A DNA stretch of 64,000 nt from CABZJG01 sp902512685. GTDB taxonomy: Bacteria > Pseudomonadota > Alphaproteobacteria > Rhodobacterales > Rhodobacteraceae. Location of the stretch: NCBI GenBank assembly GCA_051201605.1, contig CP179201.1, positions 1,922,001 through 1,986,000 of the forward strand, read 5' to 3'. A program made the position numbers and the translations under genes. Below are positions 9,059 through 17,066 of the stretch, one piece after another. How positions within the stretch are numbered: position 1 is the first letter of the stretch; each line of letters begins with the position of its first letter. The notes under the pieces are model-generated. The model was not told the origin of the DNA and ran no database searches. It worked only from the letters and a program-made list of their open reading frames with translations.

Positions 9059-9874
9059 ATGGAATATATCGATTTGGGCGTGCGGAACCAGCCAGTGTTG
9101 CTATTTGGCGGCAGCTATTCCAATGCCCATGCCACAAAGGCCATGATCAATTGGGCAACCGAAAATAAAATTGCGGATGATCACCGCATTATGACCGGCG
9201 ATGCGGTGGCTTATTGTGCCCATCCGAACGAAACCATCGATTTAATTCGCAAATCTGGCGCCGCTATGGTGGCCGGTAATTGTGAAAAGCAGCTGGCCAT
9301 TGATGCGCAAGATTGCGGCTGTGGCTTCGAAGAGGGCAGCCTATGTAATCTACTGTCTGTGGGGTGGTACAGCTTTACGACCTCGCTGCTGCGCACCGAT
9401 TTGAGGCAGTGGATGAAAACTTTACCCGATATTGCCGTCTTTACGCATCAAGGGTTGCGAGCGGCGGTTATACACGGCGGGGTCAGCGATATTGCACGCT
9501 TTTTATGGCCAAATTCTCCCCAATCTGAATTTGAGTTTGAAATCAAATTGCTGCAAGAATATTTGGGTCAGATTGATCTGGTGATTGCGGGGCATTGTGG
9601 GTTTGCGTTCACCCGTCAAATTGGCCCTGTGACATGGATCAATGCCGGGACCATCGCGATGCCGGAGAACCGCGGTGATCCGCGCACCCGGTTTGCGGTT
9701 CTTGAAAGCAAAGCAGTGCGTTTCCACTATCTTGACTATGATCATTTTGCTGCATCTCAAGCCATGCGGAACGCCGGCTTAAATCAAGGCTATGATAAAA
9801 GTTTGGTTAACGGTTACTGGCCCTCAGAAGAGGTTTTACCGGCTGAGCTGCGCCGCGAACGGGCCATGGGGTGA
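9059..9874 (+). CDS. Metallophosphoesterase-fold protein with altered metal motifs
   Basis: 271-residue protein recognisable as a calcineurin-like phosphoesterase of the YfcE/diadenosine-tetraphosphatase type by its motif order. The metal ligands are unusual: the first motif, normally D-x-H, is GGSYSNAH (residues 17-24); TGD (46-48) is kept; GNHE is replaced by GNCE (73-76); VIHGGVSD retains a histidine; and GHTH is replaced by GHCG. A final DYDHF segment lies near residue 226. Either metal binding has shifted or activity is reduced. Its last 61 bases overlap the 3' end of xerD on the other strand. No function beyond the fold can be assigned. Confidence 0.7.
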   Translation: MEYIDLGVRNQPVLLFGGSYSNAHATKAMINWATENKIADDHRIMTGDAVAYCAHPNETIDLIRKSGAAMVAGNCEKQLAIDAQDCGCGFEEGSLCNLLSVGWYSFTTSLLRTDLRQWMKTLPDIAVFTHQGLRAAVIHGGVSDIARFLWPNSPQSEFEFEIKLLQEYLGQIDLVIAGHCGFAFTRQIGPVTWINAGTIAMPENRGDPRTRFAVLESKAVRFHYLDYDHFAASQAMRNAGLNQGYDKSLVNGYWPSEEVLPAELRRERAMG

Positions 9875-10785
9875 TTGTTGAGCACCAGATCATGCAGACG
9901 GGTTTCAAGAACATGGGTGTATATTTCAGTTGTCGATATATCACTATGACCAAGCAAGGTTTGTATGACGCGCAAATCCGCCCCGTTTGACAACAGATGC
10001 GTGGCAAAAGCATGACGGATGGTATGCGGCGTGACTTTGTTAGGATCAATATTGGCTAAGATGGCCCATGCTTTGATCCTGAGGTAAAACCAATGGCGGG
10101 TGAAATGCCCCAATTTGCCCCGTGATGGGAATAAGAATTTCGAAACGGTTTGCCCTTCTTTTTTAACCAGCGCATCGGACTGATCGCGCAGCATCAACCA
10201 TGCAGCCAAAGCCTTTTTCGCCGGTGGCGACAGTGGAACAAGGCGTTCTTTTTCGCCCTTTCCGCGGATTAAAAGCATCGAAGGGTCACCGCGGGCGCTG
10301 GCTATAGGCAGCGCCATCAACTCGCTTACGCGCATGCCGGTGGCGTAAAGAAGCTGCATCAAACAGTTGTCGCGGGACCGCGCTTCATTTGTTTTTCCAG
10401 TATTTTCAGCCGCGTTTAAAAGCAGATCAACCTCACCCATGCTGAGTGTCTTTGGAAGATGTTTACTGCGGCCCGGGCCCGAGATTTGCAATGTCGGGTT
10501 ATCATCCCGCCAGCTTTCCTCAACGGCAAAGCGGTAAAACTGTTTCACCGCAGACAGGCGGCGGGCGCGGGTTGCGCTGGCAAGACCTGTTTGGTGTAGC
10601 AGTGTCAGATAGGACTCGATCTGAGCCTGCTTGAGTTGCAAAAGAGTATGATTGTTTTTCGCAGCCCAATCGCAAAATTCCCTAAGATCACGCGCATAGG
10701 CGCTGATGGTATTATTTGCAGCACCTGCTTCGGCCGACTTGGCATCCAAAAAATCAGAAATGCGTTGCAGGTCTTTAGTCATCAA
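9814..10785 (-). CDS. xerD: Site-specific tyrosine recombinase XerD
   Basis: 323-residue tyrosine recombinase that, with XerC, resolves chromosome dimers at dif during division. The N-terminal SAM-like DNA-binding domain covers about residues 5-95 and the catalytic domain about 110-310. The full catalytic set is visible: Arg152 (TGMRVSEL), a Lys in RGKGEKERLVPL, His254 and Arg257 (PHTIRHAFATHLL), His280 (LGHSDISTTEIYTH) and Tyr289. The start overlaps the stop of the upstream exported-protein gene by four bases, so it is in an operon with it. XerC identity is less likely but not excluded. There are no mobile-element signs around it, so this is the housekeeping enzyme. Confidence 0.92.
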   Translation of the reverse strand: MMTKDLQRISDFLDAKSAEAGAANNTISAYARDLREFCDWAAKNNHTLLQLKQAQIESYLTLLHQTGLASATRARRLSAVKQFYRFAVEESWRDDNPTLQISGPGRSKHLPKTLSMGEVDLLLNAAENTGKTNEARSRDNCLMQLLYATGMRVSELMALPIASARGDPSMLLIRGKGEKERLVPLSPPAKKALAAWLMLRDQSDALVKKEGQTVSKFLFPSRGKLGHFTRHWFYLRIKAWAILANIDPNKVTPHTIRHAFATHLLSNGADLRVIQTLLGHSDISTTEIYTHVLETRLHDLVLNNHPMARSRRSSAGKTSSEGQ

Positions 10786-12314
10786 TTTGCCAACAGCACA
10801 AGCGCAAGTGTTGCGCGCCGTGCTGTATCTTCTAACCCGATAAGCCGTAAAGTGGACAAAGCTTCTAGAAGATCTTGAAGATCGCCTTCGGCGCCTTTTT
10901 CGAACTGGATCATAGCGTTCAAGATTACCTCGCCCAGTTTGCCTTGGCCCATCAATTGATTGACCGAGTAAGGAACACGGGGATCATCAAAGGCATCTTG
11001 TATGGTTTTTTCAAATTCACTTTTCGGGCTATAGTCAGAAAAGTCGCCGTTGGCGATCGAAACCAAAAATGCGTCCTGATCAGACTTTGGTGAAATCATG
11101 GCGGCGGCGGTTTCATAGCTTGGAGACAAAAGAGCAATTTTTCCGGCCAACTGCGCTGCATCCTCGTTCAGGTCTGCAGATAAAAGTCGCGCTGAAAAAA
11201 TCCGCGAAATGGTCGGTGCAAGCTGTGTTGCGCCCAAAAGGTTCCATGCCTCGATAAGGTGCAAACCGATTGCGGGATTGTTTTCATCCAGTAAGGCCTT
11301 ATCCAGCTTTTGTACTGCTGAAATACGATCCCAAATACCACCTGAGGCAGCGGGTTCATTATCTGTATAAATCCCCAAAAAGCGATTATCTCCCAGGGCG
11401 CCGAATTCAATTAGCCGCTCTGCAGCCTGCAATTGCGCTTTCCAGCCATGCTCGCCAGATAAATCGCTGACGGCAAAGGCGCGGGGCAAGGATGTGGCGG
11501 CCAAAGGTTCGCCAATTGCTTCATAGAGCCGAAACTCTAACGGCGTTGGGGCAGTAGATGGCGGCAACTGGAGCGCCAAGGTGTCATAAGCTTGGTTTTC
11601 CAGAAAAAGGTGTATCAAAGCAGTTTTGCGTGCCGATATCGTTCCCAAAGCCGAGGTTGCCTCAAGCATCAATGTTGCGGTCAGCCAATCGCCGCGCCGG
11701 GCAAGACAATAAATCCGCGCATCGTCATGAGGATAAGATGGCCCCAATTGCAAAACCTGATCACAAGCGGGCTGTAAAGTGTCACTCAGCAAGCTGAGAT
11801 CGAACAGCAAAGGAACCAAAGGCGCGGGCAGGGGCGCGGCGCGCTCTACAAGGGCAAGAGCCGGGTCTATTGCGCCATAGTCGATCAGTTTTTTCAGCCG
11901 AGCGGCAAAAAAAGCAAATTTTCCCTCGCTGTCGCTTGGCGCATCGCCCTCGGCTAAAAGCACACGCAGGGTAAGGCTTTGAATGGCCGGATTATGGCTT
12001 ACCGGCACGGAGTTTAACAAAGTGACCAGATCTATGGTGCTGCTGTTATGCCACATGGTGAGTGGAAAGCCGGTCACCGAGGGCGGTAAAAGCCCCACAG
12101 AATCACTTTGAATCTCATTTAAGGTGCTTACTTCTATATCCGGCCTGTTTCCCGAGAGGGAAACAGGTGGTTCGACAGGTTTGGTTTGTTTTTGGCTGGG
12201 CTCGGTAGCAGGTCCAAGGCGTTGCTCATCCAGCCAGTCTATTGCTGAAAGCGGGGTTTCGGCCGTCAAAAAACCGGGTAGCAACAAAGCAATGGCAAAA
12301 AACCTAGCTTTCAT
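10782..12314 (-). CDS. Exported protein of unknown function, alpha-helical repeat-like
   Basis: 510 residues that I do not recognise as a named family. The N-terminus MKARFFAIALLLPGFLTAETP is a Sec signal peptide with cleavage near residue 18. A Pro/Ser/Thr-rich linker (about 35-80) follows. The rest is a long series of amphipathic helices rich in Ala and Leu (about 95-510), like TPR or SEL1-type solenoids, with no catalytic motif. It is translationally coupled to xerD downstream (4-base overlap) and its start overlaps a 49-residue membrane-protein gene upstream by 11 bases. A periplasmic scaffold is possible; this is a guess from its shape. Confidence 0.75.
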   Translation of the reverse strand: MKARFFAIALLLPGFLTAETPLSAIDWLDEQRLGPATEPSQKQTKPVEPPVSLSGNRPDIEVSTLNEIQSDSVGLLPPSVTGFPLTMWHNSSTIDLVTLLNSVPVSHNPAIQSLTLRVLLAEGDAPSDSEGKFAFFAARLKKLIDYGAIDPALALVERAAPLPAPLVPLLFDLSLLSDTLQPACDQVLQLGPSYPHDDARIYCLARRGDWLTATLMLEATSALGTISARKTALIHLFLENQAYDTLALQLPPSTAPTPLEFRLYEAIGEPLAATSLPRAFAVSDLSGEHGWKAQLQAAERLIEFGALGDNRFLGIYTDNEPAASGGIWDRISAVQKLDKALLDENNPAIGLHLIEAWNLLGATQLAPTISRIFSARLLSADLNEDAAQLAGKIALLSPSYETAAAMISPKSDQDAFLVSIANGDFSDYSPKSEFEKTIQDAFDDPRVPYSVNQLMGQGKLGEVILNAMIQFEKGAEGDLQDLLEALSTLRLIGLEDTARRATLALVLLAN

Positions 12315-12453
12315 TCAGAATCACTGGCTCCTGCGTTAAAGTGCGCACCGGATCAAAAGATACCCCGAAATAGGGCCCGATATAGGCATATACCACAAGT
12401 GCAACACAACAAATAAAGAAGAAAATAGAAATCCATTTTAGCAAACGTCCCAT
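12304..12453 (-). CDS. Small membrane protein, 49 residues
   Basis: Short open frame with ATG at 12453 and stop at 12304-12306. It has a basic start (MGRLLKW), one strong membrane span (about residues 8-25, ISIFFFICCVALVVYAYI) and a short polar tail ending PVRTLTQEPVILNES. A weak AAGGGTG lies upstream. Its end overlaps the start of the 510-residue exported protein by 11 bases, a sign of translational coupling, and it would be the first gene of the run leading to xerD. The composition looks like a genuine membrane protein rather than noise. Function unknown. Confidence 0.65.
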   Translation of the reverse strand: MGRLLKWISIFFFICCVALVVYAYIGPYFGVSFDPVRTLTQEPVILNES

Positions 12454-12570
12454 CGATCACCCTTTGTGTTTGGCACTTATCTTTTCGCTTTATATATGGC
12501 CTTTTGCCTAAGATCACGTCATTCAATAAGATCAATTGCAATTTAGCGATAGATTGCCAATAAGAAGCGA

Positions 12571-13122
12571 ATGACATTGGTTCTAAATAAAACAATTGCG
12601 CTGGTCGGAATGATGGGGGCGGGCAAAACAGCGGTCGGTAAAGCCATTGCCGCACGTCTGCACGCGCCTTTTATCGATTCGGATAGTGAAATTGAACGTG
12701 CAGCCAATATGACCATCGCGGAAATTTTTGAGCGTGACGGAGAGGCTTTTTTCAGAGAAAAGGAAAGCCAGATTATCAAGCGCCTGCTTAAAGGTGAAAA
12801 ATGTATTCTCTCCACCGGTGGCGGTGCATTTTTGGCAGATAAAAATCGCCAATTAATTCATGAAAAAGGCGCATCTGTTTGGCTTAACGCAGATGTAGAT
12901 GTGCTCTGGGCGCGGGTGAAAAACAACCCAAGCCGGCCGCTTTTACAAACGGAAAACCCGTTTCAAGCCTTGTCTAAATTGTATTCAGAACGAAAACCAA
13001 TCTATGCTCTGGCTGATTTGTCGATCGAATCTGGAGCTCAGATCAGTGTAGATGATATGGCCGATAAGGTGATATCAACCCTATTAGACCGCCGGGATAT
13101 TCTGGAGAGGCAAGATGATTGA
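12571..13122 (+). CDS. aroK: Shikimate kinase
   Basis: Phosphorylates shikimate at the 3-hydroxyl using ATP, fifth step of the chorismate pathway; cytoplasmic. 183 residues. The P-loop GMMGAGKT is at residues 13-20, the shikimate-binding DSD around 36-38 and TGGGAF near 90. The lid region with Arg (NPSRPLL) is at about 119-125. It is the first gene of an aroK-aroB pair, overlapping aroB by eight bases, and diverges from the small membrane-protein gene over a 117-base gap that should hold both promoters. Confidence 0.96.
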   Translation: MTLVLNKTIALVGMMGAGKTAVGKAIAARLHAPFIDSDSEIERAANMTIAEIFERDGEAFFREKESQIIKRLLKGEKCILSTGGGAFLADKNRQLIHEKGASVWLNADVDVLWARVKNNPSRPLLQTENPFQALSKLYSERKPIYALADLSIESGAQISVDDMADKVISTLLDRRDILERQDD

Positions 13123-14236
13123 AAACGTGCATGTCGGCTTGGGCGATCGCGCCTACGATATCATTATCGCCGAGCGGCTTATCGAGCAAAGCGGCGATTA
13201 CATATTGCCATTTCTCCAGCGTCCAAAAGTTGTAATTGTTACAGATGAAAATGTTGCAAAACAGCACCTTAAGCCGCTTGAGGCCGCATTGACTGCAAAA
13301 GGTATTCACACAAGTTCTTTTGTTCTTCCATCGGGTGAGACGACAAAATCATGGGGGCATTTGAGCCAAACCGTTGAGTGGCTTCTGGACCAAAAGGTCG
13401 AACGTCGTGATCTTGTGATTGCTTTGGGCGGTGGCGTCATCGGCGATCTGGTCGGATTTGCTGCGGCCATATTAAGACGCGGTGTACGTTTTGTACAAAT
13501 GCCCACCTCATTGCTGGCACAAGTCGACAGCTCGGTTGGGGGCAAAACCGGAATTAATACCCCGCATGGCAAAAATCTTGTCGGTGCTTTTCACCAGCCT
13601 TCGCTGGTTTTGGCGGATATCTCGGTTCTTGACAGCCTTGCGCCGCGTGATTTTCTGGCTGGATATGGCGAAGTGGTTAAATACGGGTTGCTGGGCAATT
13701 CAGAGTTCTTTGGCTGGTTAGAGGACAAAGGGCCCAAAATGGCATCGGGCGATCAAAATGCCCGGATGCATGCCATTAAAATATCCTGTGAAATGAAAGC
13801 GGATATTGTTGTGCGCGATGAAACCGAACAGGGTGATCGGGCGCTTCTGAATCTGGGGCATACGTTTTGCCATGCACTTGAGGCGGCCACAGGCTATTCA
13901 AGCCGTTTACTGCACGGTGAAGGCGTGGCCATTGGATGCGCTTTGGCATTTGAGCTGTCCTCGCGTTTGGGACTTTGTGCGCAAGAAGTGCCAAGCCGGG
14001 TGCGGGCGCATTTGGCGAATATGGGAATGAAAACCGACCTGCGTGACATTTCTGGCGATTTGCCAGAGGCTGATGGTTTGCTAGACCTGATGCGACAGGA
14101 CAAAAAAGTTGTTGATGGTCAACTTAATTTCATTCTTGCAACAGATATTGGAAAAGCCTTTGTCGCCCACGATGTGGCGCAGGATGCGGTGCGCGCCCTG
14201 CTCATTGATGCTCTTGCGAGCCGAAAGGCCCGCTAG
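13115..14236 (+). CDS. aroB: 3-dehydroquinate synthase
   Basis: Converts DAHP to 3-dehydroquinate, second step of the shikimate pathway, using NAD and a divalent metal. 373 residues, normal length. Signatures: PSGETTKSW near residue 70, LGGGVIGDLVGFAAA (about 107-121), PTSLLAQVDSSVGGKTG (about 130-146), the metal-binding GYGEVVKYGLL and the HGEGVAIG histidine block. The start lies inside the aroK 3' end (8-base overlap). It is convergent with ssb, with 27 bases between stops. Confidence 0.96.
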   Translation: MIENVHVGLGDRAYDIIIAERLIEQSGDYILPFLQRPKVVIVTDENVAKQHLKPLEAALTAKGIHTSSFVLPSGETTKSWGHLSQTVEWLLDQKVERRDLVIALGGGVIGDLVGFAAAILRRGVRFVQMPTSLLAQVDSSVGGKTGINTPHGKNLVGAFHQPSLVLADISVLDSLAPRDFLAGYGEVVKYGLLGNSEFFGWLEDKGPKMASGDQNARMHAIKISCEMKADIVVRDETEQGDRALLNLGHTFCHALEAATGYSSRLLHGEGVAIGCALAFELSSRLGLCAQEVPSRVRAHLANMGMKTDLRDISGDLPEADGLLDLMRQDKKVVDGQLNFILATDIGKAFVAHDVAQDAVRALLIDALASRKAR

Positions 14237-14243
14237 AGCTTTT

Positions 14244-14265
14244 GTTTATTTAGGTAAACTTTTTT
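14244..14265 (+). terminator. Weak candidate terminator after aroB
   Basis: GTTTA (14244-14248) pairs with TAAAC (14255-14259) and is followed by six T residues. The stem is short and A/T-rich, and it overlaps the ssb stop codon on the other strand, so support is limited. Confidence 0.3.
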
Positions 14266-14737
14266 AAAACGGGATCTCGTCGTCTAGATCACGAGAGGGA
14301 AGGCTGCTGCTCTCTTGGGCAGGTTCAGGCGCAGAGTATCCACCGTCGTAGCCGCCGGGCGCTCCGCCGCCGCCGCCTGAATCGCCGCGGCCATCGAGCA
14401 TTGTCAGCGTCGAGCCAAAGCCTTGTAGCACTACCTCGGTTGAATAGCGATCATTGCCTGATTGGTCCTGCCATTTGCGGGTCTGCAACTGGCCTTCGAT
14501 ATAAACCTTGGACCCTTTACGCAGATATTGCTCGGCAACGCGAACAAGGCCCTCGTTAAAAATGGCTACCGAATGCCATTCGGTTTTTTCGCGGCGTTCG
14601 CCTGTATTGCGGTCTTTCCAGTTTTCTGAGGTTGCAATGCGCAGGTTGCAGACCTTCCCGCCATTGGGAAAATTACGCACTTCAGGATCACGCCCCAAAT
14701 TGCCTATTAAAATGACTTTATTTACCGAACCGGCCAT
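14264..14737 (-). CDS. ssb: Single-stranded DNA-binding protein
   Basis: Binds single-stranded DNA in replication, recombination and repair. 157 residues: an OB-fold (about 4-110; VNKVILIGNLGRDPEVR, then WHSVAIFNEGLVRVAEQYLRKGSKVYIEGQLQTR), a Gly-rich flexible linker (about 112-145) and the acidic tip DLDDEIPF that recruits partner proteins. The ATG at 14737 is preceded by AGGAGATAGGCA. It stands alone behind the ABC operon terminator. Confidence 0.97.
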   Translation of the reverse strand: MAGSVNKVILIGNLGRDPEVRNFPNGGKVCNLRIATSENWKDRNTGERREKTEWHSVAIFNEGLVRVAEQYLRKGSKVYIEGQLQTRKWQDQSGNDRYSTEVVLQGFGSTLTMLDGRGDSGGGGGAPGGYDGGYSAPEPAQESSSLPSRDLDDEIPF

Positions 14738-14840
14738 TGCCTATCTCCTGTCGAATCCTTTGGTGAATGTTTATCTAAGTTAGACCACTCAATAAAGGTT
14801 AAGGAAAGCCTAATCCGCAAGGCCAAAGCGAAATTGAGTT

Positions 14841-14878
14841 AAAAAGAAAATATAGGGCTAAACCGATAAATTCGCCCT
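14841..14878 (-). terminator. Terminator of the ABC importer operon
   Basis: On the minus strand AGGGC pairs with GCCCT (14878-14874 with 14858-14854), with a few extra A-T pairs possible inside. A U-rich run follows (14853-14841, mostly A on the plus strand). It lies 11 bases past the ATPase stop and before ssb, exactly where the operon should end. Confidence 0.5.
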
Positions 14879-14888
14879 AATGCTTTGA

Positions 14889-16976
14889 TTATTCGGCTGC
14901 AATCTTGATCACTGGTTCCATTTTGGACAGGATATCCGCTGCGAGGTGGCATTTGATCTCATGCCCTTCTTCAAGTTGCCGAGTTGGCGGTACTTCTGTG
15001 TCGCACAGGTTGTTCGTCACCTCGGTTTTCCAGCGGCAACGGGTTTGAAAAGGACACCCAGAAGGGGGATTCATCGCCGAAGGAATATCGCCTTCAAGCA
15101 CAATATGCTGTTTTTCTATACTTGTATCCGCGATGGGCACAGCCGACAGCAGGGCTTCTGTATAGGGATGATAGGGCGGTGAAAAGACCTGATCTGTGCT
15201 GCCCAGTTCGACCACATGGCCAAGGTACATCACCATGACACGGTCACTGAGGTAGCGCACAATTGATAAATCATGACTTATAAACAAAAGCGTGGTTTTT
15301 TCGCGCCGTTGAATTTCCATCAAAAGATCTGTGACCGCAGCTTGTACGGAAACATCCAAAGCCGATACAGGTTCGTCTGCGACAACAATCCTTGCTCCGC
15401 CTGCAAAGGCGCGCGCGATCCCGACCCGTTGTTTTTGGCCGCCGGACAACTGGCGCGGCATGCGTTCGGCAAAGGCGCGCGGCAGCTTAACCAAGTCCAG
15501 CAACTCCAGCATGCGTTCAGCGCGGTCCTGATCTGAATTTCCAAATCTGAATATCTCAAGCGCTCTGATAATTTGCCGGCCAACAGACATCGAGGGATTT
15601 AGCGTATCAAAAGGGTTTTGAAACACCATCTGAATATCCGCAACGGTTTTGGTATTACGGGTCTCGATGGGATTGCTTTCAATACTTTTGCCATCCAAAA
15701 GGATTTCGCCCTCAGTTGCGGTCTCGAGCCCCATAAGCACCTTTGCAAATGTCGATTTTCCACAACCAGATTCGCCAACAATGGCCAGAGTTTCGCTTTC
15801 GCGGGCCTCAAAGCTTAGGGTTTCATTGGCTTTGACAACCTTTTTGTCGCCCGCAGAGCCAAATAAGGCATTGGCTGCCACTTCATAATATTTCTTCAGG
15901 TTGTCTATTTTTAAAACGACCTCACCGGGTTCGGTTTTTTCCGATGTAACACTGGCTTTGATCGGTGCATTCCAGTCGATTTCTGAAAATTTCAAACACC
16001 TGCTAAAGTGGCGATCGTCGCCCTCAATCATTCCCATTGAGATTTCGCTTTGATTGCAGCGGCCCTCTTCGAAATAGTCACAACGGGGGCCAAAGTTGCA
16101 GCCCATAGGGCGTTCATGCGGCAGCGGGAAATTGCCCGGGATGGCCACCAAGGGGCGAGCATTTTTATTGGCGCCGGGCAGGGGAATAGATCTAAAAAGC
16201 GCTTGGGTATAAGGGTGCTGCATTTTATCAAAGACATCTTCAATGCTGCCGGTTTCAACAGCCTCGCCAGAATACATCACGCAAATGCGGTCGCAAGTTT
16301 CAAGCACCAATCCCAGATTATGGGAAATAAACAACATCGATGTGCCGTATTTTTTTCCCAAATCCTTAACCAGATCAACGACAGCGGCCTCAACGGTGAC
16401 ATCAAGCGCAGTGGTAGGCTCGTCTAAAATAAGCAGGGACGGCTTGGACATCAATGCCATTGCAATCACAATGCGCTGCTGTTGACCCCCGGATAATTGA
16501 TGCGGAAAAGACTTCAGAATACGCTCTGGGTCGGGCAGCTTAACATCTGCGACCACTTCAAGCGCACGTTGATAAGCGTCGTTTTCTGAAATACCTTCGT
16601 GGATCATAGGCACTTCGATGAGCTGTTTTCCGATTTTCATTGCCGGATTCAACGAGGCCATCGGCTCTTGGTAAATCATGGCAATTTCATTGCCGCGAAT
16701 GTCGCGAAGCTCTTCATCGCTCATGGCCGAAAGATCTTGGCCTTTGAACTTTATCTGCCCGCCTACAATGTGGCCGTTTACGCCGAGATCTTGCATGACA
16801 CCCAAAGCGACAGTGGACTTTCCACAACCGGATTCGCCAACCAAGCCGACGGCTTCACCGGGCTGCACGTCGACCGAAAAATCCATCACGGCTGGAATTT
16901 CTCGCAGGCGTGTGAAAAATGAAATTGAAAGCCCGTCGATTTCAAGGATTGGTCCGTCATATTTTGGCTTGGTCAT
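14889..16976 (-). CDS. ABC transporter ATP-binding protein, fused double ATPase (DppD-DppF type)
   Basis: Energises a peptide/nickel-family importer. 695 residues holding two complete ATPase domains. Each has a Walker A GESGCGKST (about residues 49-57 and 398-406), a signature (LSGGQQQR and LSGGQKQR) and a Walker B. Each half ends with the oligopeptide-family Cys-rich C-terminal motif (GCNFGPRC and GCPFQTRC). In many species these are two genes; here they are one chain. RBS AAAAAAGGAATAG precedes the ATG. The 90-base gap from the upstream permease contains a small GGCGC-ATCA-GCGCC hairpin (17001-17014). Cargo unknown. Confidence 0.94.
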   Translation of the reverse strand: MTKPKYDGPILEIDGLSISFFTRLREIPAVMDFSVDVQPGEAVGLVGESGCGKSTVALGVMQDLGVNGHIVGGQIKFKGQDLSAMSDEELRDIRGNEIAMIYQEPMASLNPAMKIGKQLIEVPMIHEGISENDAYQRALEVVADVKLPDPERILKSFPHQLSGGQQQRIVIAMALMSKPSLLILDEPTTALDVTVEAAVVDLVKDLGKKYGTSMLFISHNLGLVLETCDRICVMYSGEAVETGSIEDVFDKMQHPYTQALFRSIPLPGANKNARPLVAIPGNFPLPHERPMGCNFGPRCDYFEEGRCNQSEISMGMIEGDDRHFSRCLKFSEIDWNAPIKASVTSEKTEPGEVVLKIDNLKKYYEVAANALFGSAGDKKVVKANETLSFEARESETLAIVGESGCGKSTFAKVLMGLETATEGEILLDGKSIESNPIETRNTKTVADIQMVFQNPFDTLNPSMSVGRQIIRALEIFRFGNSDQDRAERMLELLDLVKLPRAFAERMPRQLSGGQKQRVGIARAFAGGARIVVADEPVSALDVSVQAAVTDLLMEIQRREKTTLLFISHDLSIVRYLSDRVMVMYLGHVVELGSTDQVFSPPYHPYTEALLSAVPIADTSIEKQHIVLEGDIPSAMNPPSGCPFQTRCRWKTEVTNNLCDTEVPPTRQLEEGHEIKCHLAADILSKMEPVIKIAAE

Positions 16977-17066
16977 CAGCTATTCCTTTTTTACGGGCGG
17001 GGCGCATCAGCGCCTTAGTTTAGGTTGCCCTGCACGCTATTGATCTATTCTAGCGTTCCTTTCGGT

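Noticed and set aside
9814..10785. Tyrosine recombinase as part of a mobile element
   Set aside because: The gene is a full-length XerD in a core-gene setting with no att repeats, tRNA, integrase partner or composition shift.
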